From an uncultured Collinsella sp. (GTDB taxonomy: Bacteria; Actinomycetota; Coriobacteriia; Coriobacteriales; Coriobacteriaceae): a DNA stretch of 49,424 nucleotides. A program made the position numbers and the translations under genes. Location: contig UQXA01000013.1 of the NCBI GenBank assembly GCA_900544865.1, forward strand, positions 1-49,424, given 5' to 3'. Of the stretch, positions 33,786-40,893 are shown in pieces. The notes beneath the pieces were generated by a model. That model ran no database searches. It was not told the DNA's origin and worked only from the letters and a program-made list of their open reading frames with translations. Position 1 is the first letter of the stretch, and each line of letters starts with the position of its first letter.

Positions 33786-33906
33786 TCCAGCCACCATCCT
33801 TTCTGTAGCATGTTACGTTTATAGCACAACCAGAAGCATGCGACACATTCTTCACGAAACTGTCCTCGCTTTACGGCCTTTGGGGTCGTCTAATATCGGG
33901 ACCTGA

Positions 33907-34221
33907 CTATTCGGCAAACAATATCTGCAGGTAATCGCGTTTTCCGTGGAGAACACGGTCAATATAGACCTTCTGGTGAAAGCGGTAAAACGCGAGATAA
34001 TTGTCACAGATCACGAACCGGTAATCGGAGCGTAGGGGATAGATCGAGGATAGTGGCGTGCCCGACTCCGGGAAGCTGGAGAGCAGGTCTATCCGAGCGA
34101 GGATACCCTCTACGATTCTCTCCGCTGCTGCGGGATTGTCCTGTTCGATGGCAATGTAGTCCCAGATGTCGTCGAGATCTTGCAGAGCCAGCGGAGAGTA
34201 GACGACCTTGCAGCTATGCAT
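33907..34221 (-). CDS. RelE/ParE-family toxin
   Basis: A 104-aa small basic protein: KVVYSPLALQDLDDIWDYIA at the N-terminus, LLSSFPESGTPL in the middle and YRFVICDNYLAFYRFHQKVYIDRVLHGKRDYLQILF at the end, the ParE/RelE plasmid-stabilisation fold. ATG 34221 overlaps the antitoxin stop by eight bases, which fixes the start. The RelE branch cleaves mRNA on the ribosome and the ParE branch poisons gyrase; the sequence alone does not settle which. It is paired with the next antitoxin. Confidence 0.82.
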   Translation of the reverse strand: MHSCKVVYSPLALQDLDDIWDYIAIEQDNPAAAERIVEGILARIDLLSSFPESGTPLSSIYPLRSDYRFVICDNYLAFYRFHQKVYIDRVLHGKRDYLQILFAE

Positions 34222-34477
34222 GGCTTGCAGCCTTGCGGCGGAAGTGTGCGGCGACGTTATCTGATGAGACCCATCCGCTCTCCTCGCCTGAGTTGCGCCC
34301 ACGCTCAAGCTCGGACATCAGCGTGCTAATGGCGCAAAACCGGTCGTAATCTTTCATGTCGAGTACCGCGTAGCAACCGTGCCCGTTTTTAGTCAGAAAC
34401 ACCGGGGAGCCCTCGTGGACATCGGAGAGCACCTCGTTGTAATTGCGTAAATCGGAAACAGGCTTAATGGCAGGCAT
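34214..34477 (-). CDS. Phd/YefM-family antitoxin
   Basis: An 87-aa protein. AIKPVSDLRNYNEVLSDVHEGSPVFLTKNGHGCYAVLDMKDYDRF is a typical Phd/YefM DNA-binding and dimerisation domain; the C-terminal tail (about residues 60-87) would wrap the toxin. ATG 34477 has GGAG six bases upstream; an in-frame TTG at 34489 is less likely. The pair sits between two paralogous exporter modules, transcribed in the same direction. Confidence 0.85.
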   Translation of the reverse strand: MPAIKPVSDLRNYNEVLSDVHEGSPVFLTKNGHGCYAVLDMKDYDRFCAISTLMSELERGRNSGEESGWVSSDNVAAHFRRKAASHA

Positions 34478-34507
34478 ATAAGGCTCCAATCGATGTGCGG
34501 GAACTTA

Positions 34508-34521
34508 CGATAAATTATACG
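34508..34521 (-). promoter_or_regulatory. Toxin-antitoxin promoter with imperfect palindrome
   Basis: A minus-strand TATAAT (34519 to 34514) lies in the quasi-palindrome CGATAAATTATACG, about 37 nt before the antitoxin start. Antitoxins of this class repress their own promoter at such sites. The -35 box is weak. Confidence 0.4.
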
Positions 34522-34564
34522 ATTAATATGCAGCACCTGCCAGTCAAAACGCCCCACACAAAAC

Positions 34565-34592
34565 AAGGCCCTGGCCAAACGGCCAGGGCCTC
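34565..34592 (-). terminator. Terminator of the first MarR-ABC-ABC module
   Basis: GAGGCCCTGGCC and GGCCAGGGCCTT form the stem around four bases; on the minus strand TTGTTTTG follows. It resembles the terminator at 29355-29386. Confidence 0.75.
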
Positions 34593-34665
34593 ACCATTTC
34601 TCTTCAGCTTGCGAGAAAAGACCGCGCGCGCAGGAGCTCCGTCGGGAGCGTAGGGCTATTTTGAG

Positions 34666-36585
34666 CTACTCGAGCTCAAATGCACCCGTGTACAGCTGGT
34701 AGTAATACCCGCGCTTGGCTATCAGCTCGTCGTGGTTACCGCGCTCGATAATGCGGCCGTGGTCCAGGCAGATGATCGCGTCGGAGTTACGCACGGTGGA
34801 CAGACGGTGCGCGATGACAAACGTCGTGCGGCCTTCCATGAGCTTGTCCATGCCGGCTTGCACGATAGCCTCGGTGCGGGTGTCGATGGAGCTCGTGGCC
34901 TCGTCCAGGATCATCGCCGGCGGATCGGCGACGGCGGCGCGTGCAATCGAAATCAGCTGACGTTGGCCCTGCGACAGCTGCGCGCCGTTGCCGGTGAGCA
35001 TGGTGTCGTAGCCGTCGGGCAGGCGGGTGATAAAGTCGTCCGCGCCCGCGAGCTTGGCCGCCGCGATGCACTCCTCGTCGGTAGCGTCCAGGTTGCCGTA
35101 GCGGATGTTATCCATCACGGTGCCGGTGAACAGGTTCACGTCCTGCAGTACGACACCCAGCGAGCGGCGCAGATCGGCCTTGCGGATCTTGTTGACGTTG
35201 ATGCCGTCGTAGCGGATCTTGCCGTCGGCAATGTCATAGAAGCGGTTGATGAGGTTGGTGATGGTCGTCTTACCGGCACCGGTGGCGCCGACAAACGCGA
35301 CCTTCTGGCCCGGCTTGGCAAACACGGACACGCCGTGCAGCACCTCGTGGTCGGGCGTGTAGCCAAAGTCCACGTTGTCCATGACCAGGTCGCCGCGCAG
35401 CGGCACGTACTCGATCTCGCCGGTTGCGCGGTGCGGATGTTTCCACGCCCACATGCCGGTGTGGTGGTCGGCCTCCTCGAGCTGCCAGGTGTCGGGGTTC
35501 ACCTGAGCGTTGACGAGCGTCACATAGCCTTCGTCGGCTTCGGGCTCCTCGTCGATGAGCTCAAAGATACGGTCGGCGCCGGCGAGGCCCATGACCACGG
35601 CGTTGATCTGCTGCGAGATCTGGCCGATCTGTCCGCAGAACTGCTTGGTCATGTTGAGGAACGGCACCACGACGGCGATGGACAGTGCCATGCCCGAGAT
35701 GCTCAGGTTGGGCACGCCCAGCGCCAGGAAAATGCCGCCTGCCAGTGCGACCAGCACGTAGAGCAGGTTTCCCAGGTTCATAAGGATGGGCATGAGGATG
35801 TTGGCGTACATGTTGGCCTTCTGCGAGACCTCGAAGAGCTTTTCGTTGCGCTCGTCAAAATCGGCCTCGGCGGCAGACTCGTGGCAGAATGCCTTGACGA
35901 CCTTCTGGCCGTTCATGACTTCCTCGATGTGGCCCTCGACCACGCCGAGCTCGGTTTGCTGCGCAATAAAGAAGCGCGCGGAGTTGGAGCCGAGCAGCTT
36001 GGTCATAAAGGTCATAAAGGCGACGCCGGCAATAATGACCAGGCACATCCACACGCTGTAGTACAGCATGATAAAGAACACCGTGGCGATGACGATGACC
36101 GTCATGAGCAGGTTGGGCAGCGACTGGCTGATCATCTGGCGCAGCGTGTCGATGTCGTTGGTGTAGTGGCTCATGATGTCGCCGCGCTGGTGCGTGTCGA
36201 AGTAGCGGATCGGCAGGTCCTGCATGCGGTTGAACATCTTCTCGCGCAGCTTCTCGAGCGAGCCCTGCGTGACGATGGCCATGGCGCGGTTCCAGAACAG
36301 CGAGGACAGGATGCCGACGCCGTAGATGCAGGCGAGGGTGGTCACGAGCTGCAGAATCTTGGGCTGCGCGGTCGTCCAGTCGCCCGACTGCCACGATTCG
36401 CTAATAATCTGCAGGGCGCTCTGAAGGAAGGTCGCGCCGATGGAGTTGATGATGGCGCAGAGCACCACGCCGGCGACGACGAGGGGCAAAAGCACGGGGT
36501 AGAAGCCAAAGAGCGTCTTGATGAGGCGCGACATGGTGCCGCCCTTGCGGTTGAGCGCGCGCTCGGCGGTCGTTGCCTTACTCAT
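34666..36585 (-). CDS. ABC exporter half-transporter, catalytic-site subunit (pair 3)
   Basis: A 639-aa exporter half, close paralogue of the gene at 29545-31485 (same GATGAGKTT Walker A near 431, LSQGQRQLISIARA near 536, AMILDEATSSIDTRTE near 560, and the same C-terminus YYYQLYTGAFELE). Six membrane helices occupy about residues 20-330. The start ATG overlaps the partner's stop by eight bases (ATGAGTAA). The catalytic Glu is present and the signature degenerate, so it needs its partner's signature to form the hydrolytic site. Confidence 0.88.
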   Translation of the reverse strand: MSKATTAERALNRKGGTMSRLIKTLFGFYPVLLPLVVAGVVLCAIINSIGATFLQSALQIISESWQSGDWTTAQPKILQLVTTLACIYGVGILSSLFWNRAMAIVTQGSLEKLREKMFNRMQDLPIRYFDTHQRGDIMSHYTNDIDTLRQMISQSLPNLLMTVIVIATVFFIMLYYSVWMCLVIIAGVAFMTFMTKLLGSNSARFFIAQQTELGVVEGHIEEVMNGQKVVKAFCHESAAEADFDERNEKLFEVSQKANMYANILMPILMNLGNLLYVLVALAGGIFLALGVPNLSISGMALSIAVVVPFLNMTKQFCGQIGQISQQINAVVMGLAGADRIFELIDEEPEADEGYVTLVNAQVNPDTWQLEEADHHTGMWAWKHPHRATGEIEYVPLRGDLVMDNVDFGYTPDHEVLHGVSVFAKPGQKVAFVGATGAGKTTITNLINRFYDIADGKIRYDGINVNKIRKADLRRSLGVVLQDVNLFTGTVMDNIRYGNLDATDEECIAAAKLAGADDFITRLPDGYDTMLTGNGAQLSQGQRQLISIARAAVADPPAMILDEATSSIDTRTEAIVQAGMDKLMEGRTTFVIAHRLSTVRNSDAIICLDHGRIIERGNHDELIAKRGYYYQLYTGAFELE

Positions 36586-38392
36586 GTGCCTCGCCTCCTT
36601 CCTGGGTCTGAGCTTGCGTTGCGGATGCCTCGGTGTCGGCTTCGACGGCCCCTTCGCCCTCGGCAGACATCTTGTTCTGCGAGGTAAAGGTCTCGCGGTA
36701 GATCTCGCTCGTCTTGAGCAGCTCGTCGTGGTTGCCGATCTGCGCGATACAGCCGCCCTCCATGACGATGATGCGGTCTGCGTCCTGCACGGAGCTGATG
36801 CGCTGGGCGATGATGAGCTTGGTCGTGTTGGGCAGATAGCTTGCCAACCCTGCGCGGATCTTGGCGTCGGTCTTGGTGTCGACGGCGCTGGTGGAGTCGT
36901 CCAGGATCAAGATCTTGGGGCGACGCAGCAGGGCACGCGCAATGCACAGGCGCTGCTTCTGACCGCCGGAAACATTGGAGCCGCCCTGTTCGATCCAGGT
37001 GTCATAGCCCTTGGGGAAGCCGTCGACAAACTCGTCGGCGCAGGCCAGATGCGCGGCCTCGCGGACCTCTTCGTCGGTGGCGTTCGGGTCGCCCCAACGC
37101 AGGTTCTCGGCAATCGTGCCGCTAAACAGCACGTTTTTCTGCAGCACCATGGCCACCTGGTGGCGCAGGGCGTCCAAGTCGTAGTCGCGCACATCCACGC
37201 CACCCACGCGCACGGTGCCTTCGGTGGTGTCGTACAGGCGGGCAATGAGGTTTACGAGCGTGGACTTGGCCGAGCCGGTGCCGCCAATGATGCCGATGGT
37301 CTCGCCGCTCTTAATGTGCAGGTCGATATCGTCGAGCGCCTGGCGTTTTGCGTGCTCGGAATACTTAAAGCTCACGTGGTCAAAGTCGATGGAGCCGTCG
37401 GCGACCTCGAGCACGGGCTCGGCGGGATCGGCGATCGTGGGCTCGGCGGCCAGCACCTCGGTGATGCGGTGCGCCGATTCGTCGGCCATGGTCACCATGA
37501 CAAAGATCATCGACAGCTGCATCAGGCTCATGAGGATCTGAAAACCGTAGGTAAAGATCGAGGAGAGCTGGCCCACGTCGAACAGCGTGCCCTGGCTCGT
37601 GATGATGAGCTTGGAGCCCAGGTAGATGATGACGACAAACGCGCCGTTGACGCAGATGTTCATCATGGGGTTGTTGAAGGCGAGCAGCTTTTCGGCGCGG
37701 GTGAAGTCCATCTGGACGTCGCGCGCGGCGGTGGCGAACTTCTCTTTCTCGTAGTCCTGGCGCACGTAACTCTTGACCACGCGCATGCCGGTGACGTTTT
37801 CCTCGACGGACTCGTTGAGCGCGTCGTACTTGCGGAACACGCGGGCAAAGATCGGGCGCACCTTATAGATGATAAAGAACAGGCCAAAGCCCAGCAGCGG
37901 AATGATGACCAGGTAGACCATGGCGACGCTGCCGCCCATGATAAACGCCATGGTAAAGGCGAAGATCAATACCAGCGGCGCGCGCACGGCGATACGGATA
38001 ATCATCATAAAGGCCTGCTGAACGTTGTTGATGTCGGTGGTCAGGCGCGTGACGAGCGAGGAGCTCGAGAACTCATCGATGTTGGCAAAGCTGAACGTCT
38101 GGATCTTGTAGAACAGGTCGTGACGCAGATTCTTGGCGAAGCCGCAGCTCGCATGGCTGCAGGTAACGCCGGCGGCGGCGCCAAAAGCAAGCGACGTCAG
38201 CGCGATGAGCACCAAAAAGCCTGCGGTGGGAAGCATCTCGGCTACGGTGGCGCCGTCTTTGATGGCGTCGATCAGGTTGGCGGTGATAAATGGAATCAGC
38301 ATCTCGCAGAGCACCTCGCCAAGCACGAGCAGCGGCGTGGCAACGGTGACTTTCATATAGTCGCGGATGCTTCCCATGAGGGTTTTAATCAT
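36578..38392 (-). CDS. ABC exporter half-transporter, non-catalytic-site subunit (pair 3)
   Basis: A 604-aa exporter half, paralogue of 31478-33235. Walker A is GGTGSAKST near 371, with Ala for the last Gly; signature VSGGQKQRL near 475 is canonical; Walker B ILILDDSTSAVD near 499 lacks the catalytic Glu. An acidic, Ala/Thr/Gln-rich tail follows the ATPase domain. Its start overlaps the stop of the upstream MarR gene by eight bases, so marR, this gene and the next are one translationally coupled operon. Confidence 0.88.
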   Translation of the reverse strand: MIKTLMGSIRDYMKVTVATPLLVLGEVLCEMLIPFITANLIDAIKDGATVAEMLPTAGFLVLIALTSLAFGAAAGVTCSHASCGFAKNLRHDLFYKIQTFSFANIDEFSSSSLVTRLTTDINNVQQAFMMIIRIAVRAPLVLIFAFTMAFIMGGSVAMVYLVIIPLLGFGLFFIIYKVRPIFARVFRKYDALNESVEENVTGMRVVKSYVRQDYEKEKFATAARDVQMDFTRAEKLLAFNNPMMNICVNGAFVVIIYLGSKLIITSQGTLFDVGQLSSIFTYGFQILMSLMQLSMIFVMVTMADESAHRITEVLAAEPTIADPAEPVLEVADGSIDFDHVSFKYSEHAKRQALDDIDLHIKSGETIGIIGGTGSAKSTLVNLIARLYDTTEGTVRVGGVDVRDYDLDALRHQVAMVLQKNVLFSGTIAENLRWGDPNATDEEVREAAHLACADEFVDGFPKGYDTWIEQGGSNVSGGQKQRLCIARALLRRPKILILDDSTSAVDTKTDAKIRAGLASYLPNTTKLIIAQRISSVQDADRIIVMEGGCIAQIGNHDELLKTSEIYRETFTSQNKMSAEGEGAVEADTEASATQAQTQEGGEAHE

Positions 38393-38888
38393 CCAGTTCC
38401 TCCCAGGTTACACGGATTTTATCGAGCATTTCGGCGAGGTCTTCGCGCTCGTCATGGGTGAGCGCGCTAAAGGCCCGTTCTCTAAAGCGGATGCGGGCCG
38501 CCTGGTCGATGCGGGCGTTTTCCCGGCCGGTTTCGGTCAGGCGAATGGTGAGTTGCCGTCGATCCTTGGGGTTACGGCTGCGTTCAATGAGGCCGTTGAC
38601 CTCGAGCTTTGACAGGATCTCGGAAAGCGACCCCGGCTTGAGGTCAAAGTGCATGCCGAGTTCCTGCTGCGACATCTCGCCGCCGGGCTGCTTGGCCAGC
38701 AGGCAGATGATGGGCGCCTTGCCGGACACGCCTCCGCCATGAAAATGCATGTAATGGCCGCAAAATCCCAGGTTATTGAGGATGCGCTTGGCAAGCTTGT
38801 CTTCCGAGCTAACCGCTTCGGGTACATCCGCCGGCTGTGACGGGTCGCCGCCGGGCTCGCGCGGATAGACGAGTGGTTCAACACACAT
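38385..38888 (-). CDS. MarR-family transcriptional regulator (module 1)
   Basis: A 167-aa repressor with a roughly 30-residue N-terminal extension. The winged helix shows GKAPIICLLAKQPGGEMSQQELG (helices), HFDLKPGSLSEILSKLEVNGLIERSRNPKDRRQLTIRLTETG (recognition helix and wing). GHYMHFHGGG before it is His-rich and could bind a metal or ligand. It is first gene of the operon with exporter pair 3 and overlaps it by eight bases. A strong promoter with an inverted repeat at its start site lies upstream, consistent with autorepression. Confidence 0.86.
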   Translation of the reverse strand: MCVEPLVYPREPGGDPSQPADVPEAVSSEDKLAKRILNNLGFCGHYMHFHGGGVSGKAPIICLLAKQPGGEMSQQELGMHFDLKPGSLSEILSKLEVNGLIERSRNPKDRRQLTIRLTETGRENARIDQAARIRFRERAFSALTHDEREDLAEMLDKIRVTWEELDD

Positions 38889-38912
38889 ATCTAAGCTTCG
38901 CTCCTCTCTTTA

Positions 38913-38972
38913 GTTAGGTAGTGGAATTGTTTTGTGCCTAACCAATTTAGGAGCGTGAGAAATCAATGTCAA
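38913..38972 (-). promoter_or_regulatory. Promoter and operator of the marR-ABC-ABC operon
   Basis: On the minus strand TTGACA (38972 to 38967), a 17-nt spacer and TAAATT (38949 to 38944) form a near-consensus promoter. GTTAGGTA (38913-38920) and TGCCTAAC (38935-38942) make an inverted repeat with one mismatch over the expected start site, placed where a MarR dimer would block transcription. Confidence 0.7.
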
Positions 38973-38987
38973 GGTACCAAACTAGTG

Positions 38988-39126
38988 GTTACGCGGTTTT
39001 ACCAAACCGCGTAACGGCTCGACGCTGCAAACCCGCCAGAGCGGCAATATGCCTTTCAACTTCGGCGGCATGACCAGAAGGTCAATGCCGCCTCGTTTCA
39101 AGGCACCTTGCTCGCTCTGGCGGGTT
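38988..39126. repeat. Two hairpins, one deeply nested
   Basis: GTTACGCGGTTT pairs perfectly with AAACCGCGTAAC (38988-39015). Next, 39030-39043 pairs perfectly with 39113-39126 (AACCCGCCAGAGCG). Inside is a further hairpin with apex GGCATGACCAGAAGGTC (39067-39083), identical over 17 nt to the apex of the terminator at 46368-46409. No gene was found in 38889-39563; the whole block is repeats. Confidence 0.7.
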
Positions 39127-39169
39127 TTCGCTGACTTCGCCAAAACATCGGCGTTGCCCTTGTTGGGAT

Positions 39170-39223
39170 AGTCGTTGGGGACGTTCTTGTTTGACTAGTC
39201 ATTTAAGAACGTCCCCAACGACT
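39170..39223. repeat. GGGGACGTTCTT palindrome, copy 1
   Basis: Perfect 19-bp arms AGTCGTTGGGGACGTTCTT (39170-39188 and 39205-39223) around a 16-nt loop. A second copy with almost the same loop is at 46417-46470. Confidence 0.85.
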
Positions 39224-39229
39224 AACTTA

Positions 39230-39381
39230 AAAACTATGCCGGATTACGGGGCTGAATGACGGATTGCCGACCATGCCGAAATTGGTAAAAAGAAAACCGC
39301 AGGTAGAAGGCTCGCTATGATTTGAAAATAAGGAGTGTGGTTGGCTCATTCAGGTTCAGCCCCGTAATCCGGCATAGTTTT
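39230..39381. repeat. Interspersed core repeat, copy B (complete)
   Basis: Perfect 27-bp arms (39230-39256 and 39355-39381; AAAACTATGCCGGATTACGG at the outer end) flank a 98-bp centre. Positions 39344-39271, read on the minus strand, align without gaps to the 74-nt core of the copy at 23361-23434. The arms are unrelated in sequence to those of the other copies. No coding potential. Confidence 0.8.
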
Positions 39382-39563
39382 GAAATGGCACTGAATAAGT
39401 GGCGGCAAATGAGCCGCAATGAAGCAAGCTAGCCCCTCGTTTCCGAAACCTTTCCGCAACAATTTGCCCTTCGCACTGCTCGACTCCGCTCGCAACGTCC
39501 CCTGCGCTACACTTAGTTGCACTGTGGCGCCGTTGCGCCGCGCCCGACTCAAGGGGGACACTC

Positions 39564-40388
39564 ATGAAGAATACTCAGCTGCTGCTGATTAACGATATGT
39601 GCGGCTACGGCAAGGTCGCGCTTTCCGCCATGCTGCCGGTGCTGTCGCACATGGGCTACCGTATCCATAACCTGCCGACGGCGCTCGTTTCCGACACGCT
39701 CAACTATCCCAAGTTCTACATCCACGACACCACCGAGTACGTGCGCCAGAGCCTTGCCATCTGGGAGGAGCTCGGCTTTGAATTCGACGCCATCTCCACC
39801 GGCTTTATCGTGACCGAGGAAGAGACGCGCATCATTTCGGACTTTTGCCACCGCCGCGCGCAAAAGGGCACGAAGGTGTTTGTCGATCCCATCATGGGTG
39901 ATAACGGCAAGCTCTACGCCGGCGTGCCCGAGTCCACGATTGGCCTCATGCGCAGCCTGCTCGAGTGCGCCGACTACGCGGTGCCCAACTACACCGAGGC
40001 ATGCCTGCTCGCCGATACGCCTATTGCCGAGCAGATTTCGGTCGACGAGGCCCACGCGCTCGTGGACGCCGTGCGCGCGCTGGGCGCCAAGTCGGTGGTC
40101 GTTACGAGCGCTGTGGTAGATGGGCAGAATTCCGTTATCGGCTATGACCATGTGGCGGGGGAGTACTTCACGATTCCCTTTGAGCTCATTCCGGTCTATT
40201 TCCCGGGCACGGGTGACACGTTCTCGGCGGTGCTCGTCGGCCGCGTTATGGCAGGTTGGAGTTTGCAACGCGCGACGTCCGATGCCATGCGCGTGGTGGC
40301 TGAGCTTATCGAGCGCAATGCCGACCAAGAGGACAAGTCGGCTGGCCTTCCCATCGAGGCCTGCCTGGATGTGATTGACCATGAGTAA
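39564..40388 (+). CDS. pdxY: Pyridoxamine/pyridoxal kinase
   Basis: A 274-aa ribokinase-fold enzyme of vitamin B6 salvage, phosphorylating pyridoxal or pyridoxamine with ATP. LLINDMCGYGKVALSAMLPVL (substrate pocket), HNLPTALVSDT, FVDPIMGDNGKLY (metal/ATP loop), VPNYTEACLL and the anion hole PGTGDTFSAVLVG near residue 215 are all present and in order. AAGGGGG precedes the ATG. Its 3' end overlaps the following small gene by eight bases (ATGAGTAA), so the two are co-translated. Confidence 0.88.
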   Translation: MKNTQLLLINDMCGYGKVALSAMLPVLSHMGYRIHNLPTALVSDTLNYPKFYIHDTTEYVRQSLAIWEELGFEFDAISTGFIVTEEETRIISDFCHRRAQKGTKVFVDPIMGDNGKLYAGVPESTIGLMRSLLECADYAVPNYTEACLLADTPIAEQISVDEAHALVDAVRALGAKSVVVTSAVVDGQNSVIGYDHVAGEYFTIPFELIPVYFPGTGDTFSAVLVGRVMAGWSLQRATSDAMRVVAELIERNADQEDKSAGLPIEACLDVIDHE

Positions 40389-40710
40389 TGCTGGCGAGGG
40401 CGGCGCCAAGCCTGCGGGCGAGAACAAGCCGCTCGGCGCGCCGCGGGGCAAGCGTCCGCGCATCCGCGTGAGCTGCGTGGACCAGCTGGGTGCGTGCCGC
40501 TGCCACCATGGTCACAAGCCGGGCGACGTTTTTGACTTCGACCGAGACCGCGGCAAGATGTGTGCCATGGCCTGCCATGTGGGCTTTCCCTATATCGATA
40601 TCCTGCGCTATGGCGGAACCATGCCTGGCAACGAGCCCGGTACGGCAAAGTTCTGCTGCCCCGAGGTCGATACGCTGAACGTCTGGCTTGCCGAGATCGT
40701 CGACGAGTAG
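40381..40710 (+). CDS. TIGR04076-family Cys-rich protein
   Basis: A 109-aa protein with the spaced Cys/His pattern of the TIGR04076 family: GACRCHHGHKPGDVF, KMCAMACHVGFPYIDILRYGG and a final KFCCPEVDTLNVW. The cysteines may bind a metal or cluster; the function of the family is not known. The ATG overlaps the pdxY stop codon, so it is translationally coupled to B6 salvage here. A perfect palindrome follows eight bases after its stop. Confidence 0.75.
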   Translation: MSNAGEGGAKPAGENKPLGAPRGKRPRIRVSCVDQLGACRCHHGHKPGDVFDFDRDRGKMCAMACHVGFPYIDILRYGGTMPGNEPGTAKFCCPEVDTLNVWLAEIVDE

Positions 40711-40718
40711 TCGAGCGC

Positions 40719-40751
40719 AATGTGACAAAGGGACAGTCCCTTTGTCACATT
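40719..40751. repeat. TGTGACAAAGGGAC palindrome, copy 2
   Basis: A perfect 16-bp palindrome with a single central A: AATGTGACAAAGGGAC and its complement. Same family as 11358, 24721, 42267 and 44233. Confidence 0.85.
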
Positions 40752-40777
40752 CGCCGGGGCTGCCCCTTCTTTTTGCT

Positions 40778-40869
40778 TATAATCCTAAATCTCTGCATTT
40801 CATCCGATTTTAGGTTCTAAAAATCCTACATTTCATCGATAATTAAGCGCATAAAACTTTGCATTTCAT
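40778..40869 (+). promoter_or_regulatory. AT-rich leader with three 33-bp-spaced direct repeats
   Basis: (G/A)CATTTCAT occurs at 40795-40803, 40828-40836 and 40861-40869, exactly 33 bp apart, each followed by a degenerate GAT. A TATAAT (40778-40783) lies upstream, and CCTAAA/TTTAGG could form a stem around the first repeat. The region is clearly richer in A and T than its surroundings. The repeats look like cooperative binding sites on one face of the helix, in front of the DUF4143 ATPase gene. Confidence 0.55.
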
Positions 40870-40893
40870 TTGATGACACTGAGGGGAGAGCCT

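Noticed and set aside
36518..38461. A long plus-strand open frame opposite the third exporter pair, and similar ones at 11492-13708, 30022-31575 and 24628-27105
   Set aside because: All are antisense shadows of recognisable genes in GC-rich DNA, without motifs of their own.
40795..40869. Possible small CRISPR array
   Set aside because: The repeated part is only nine bases and the intervals are themselves partly alike; no cas genes are present.
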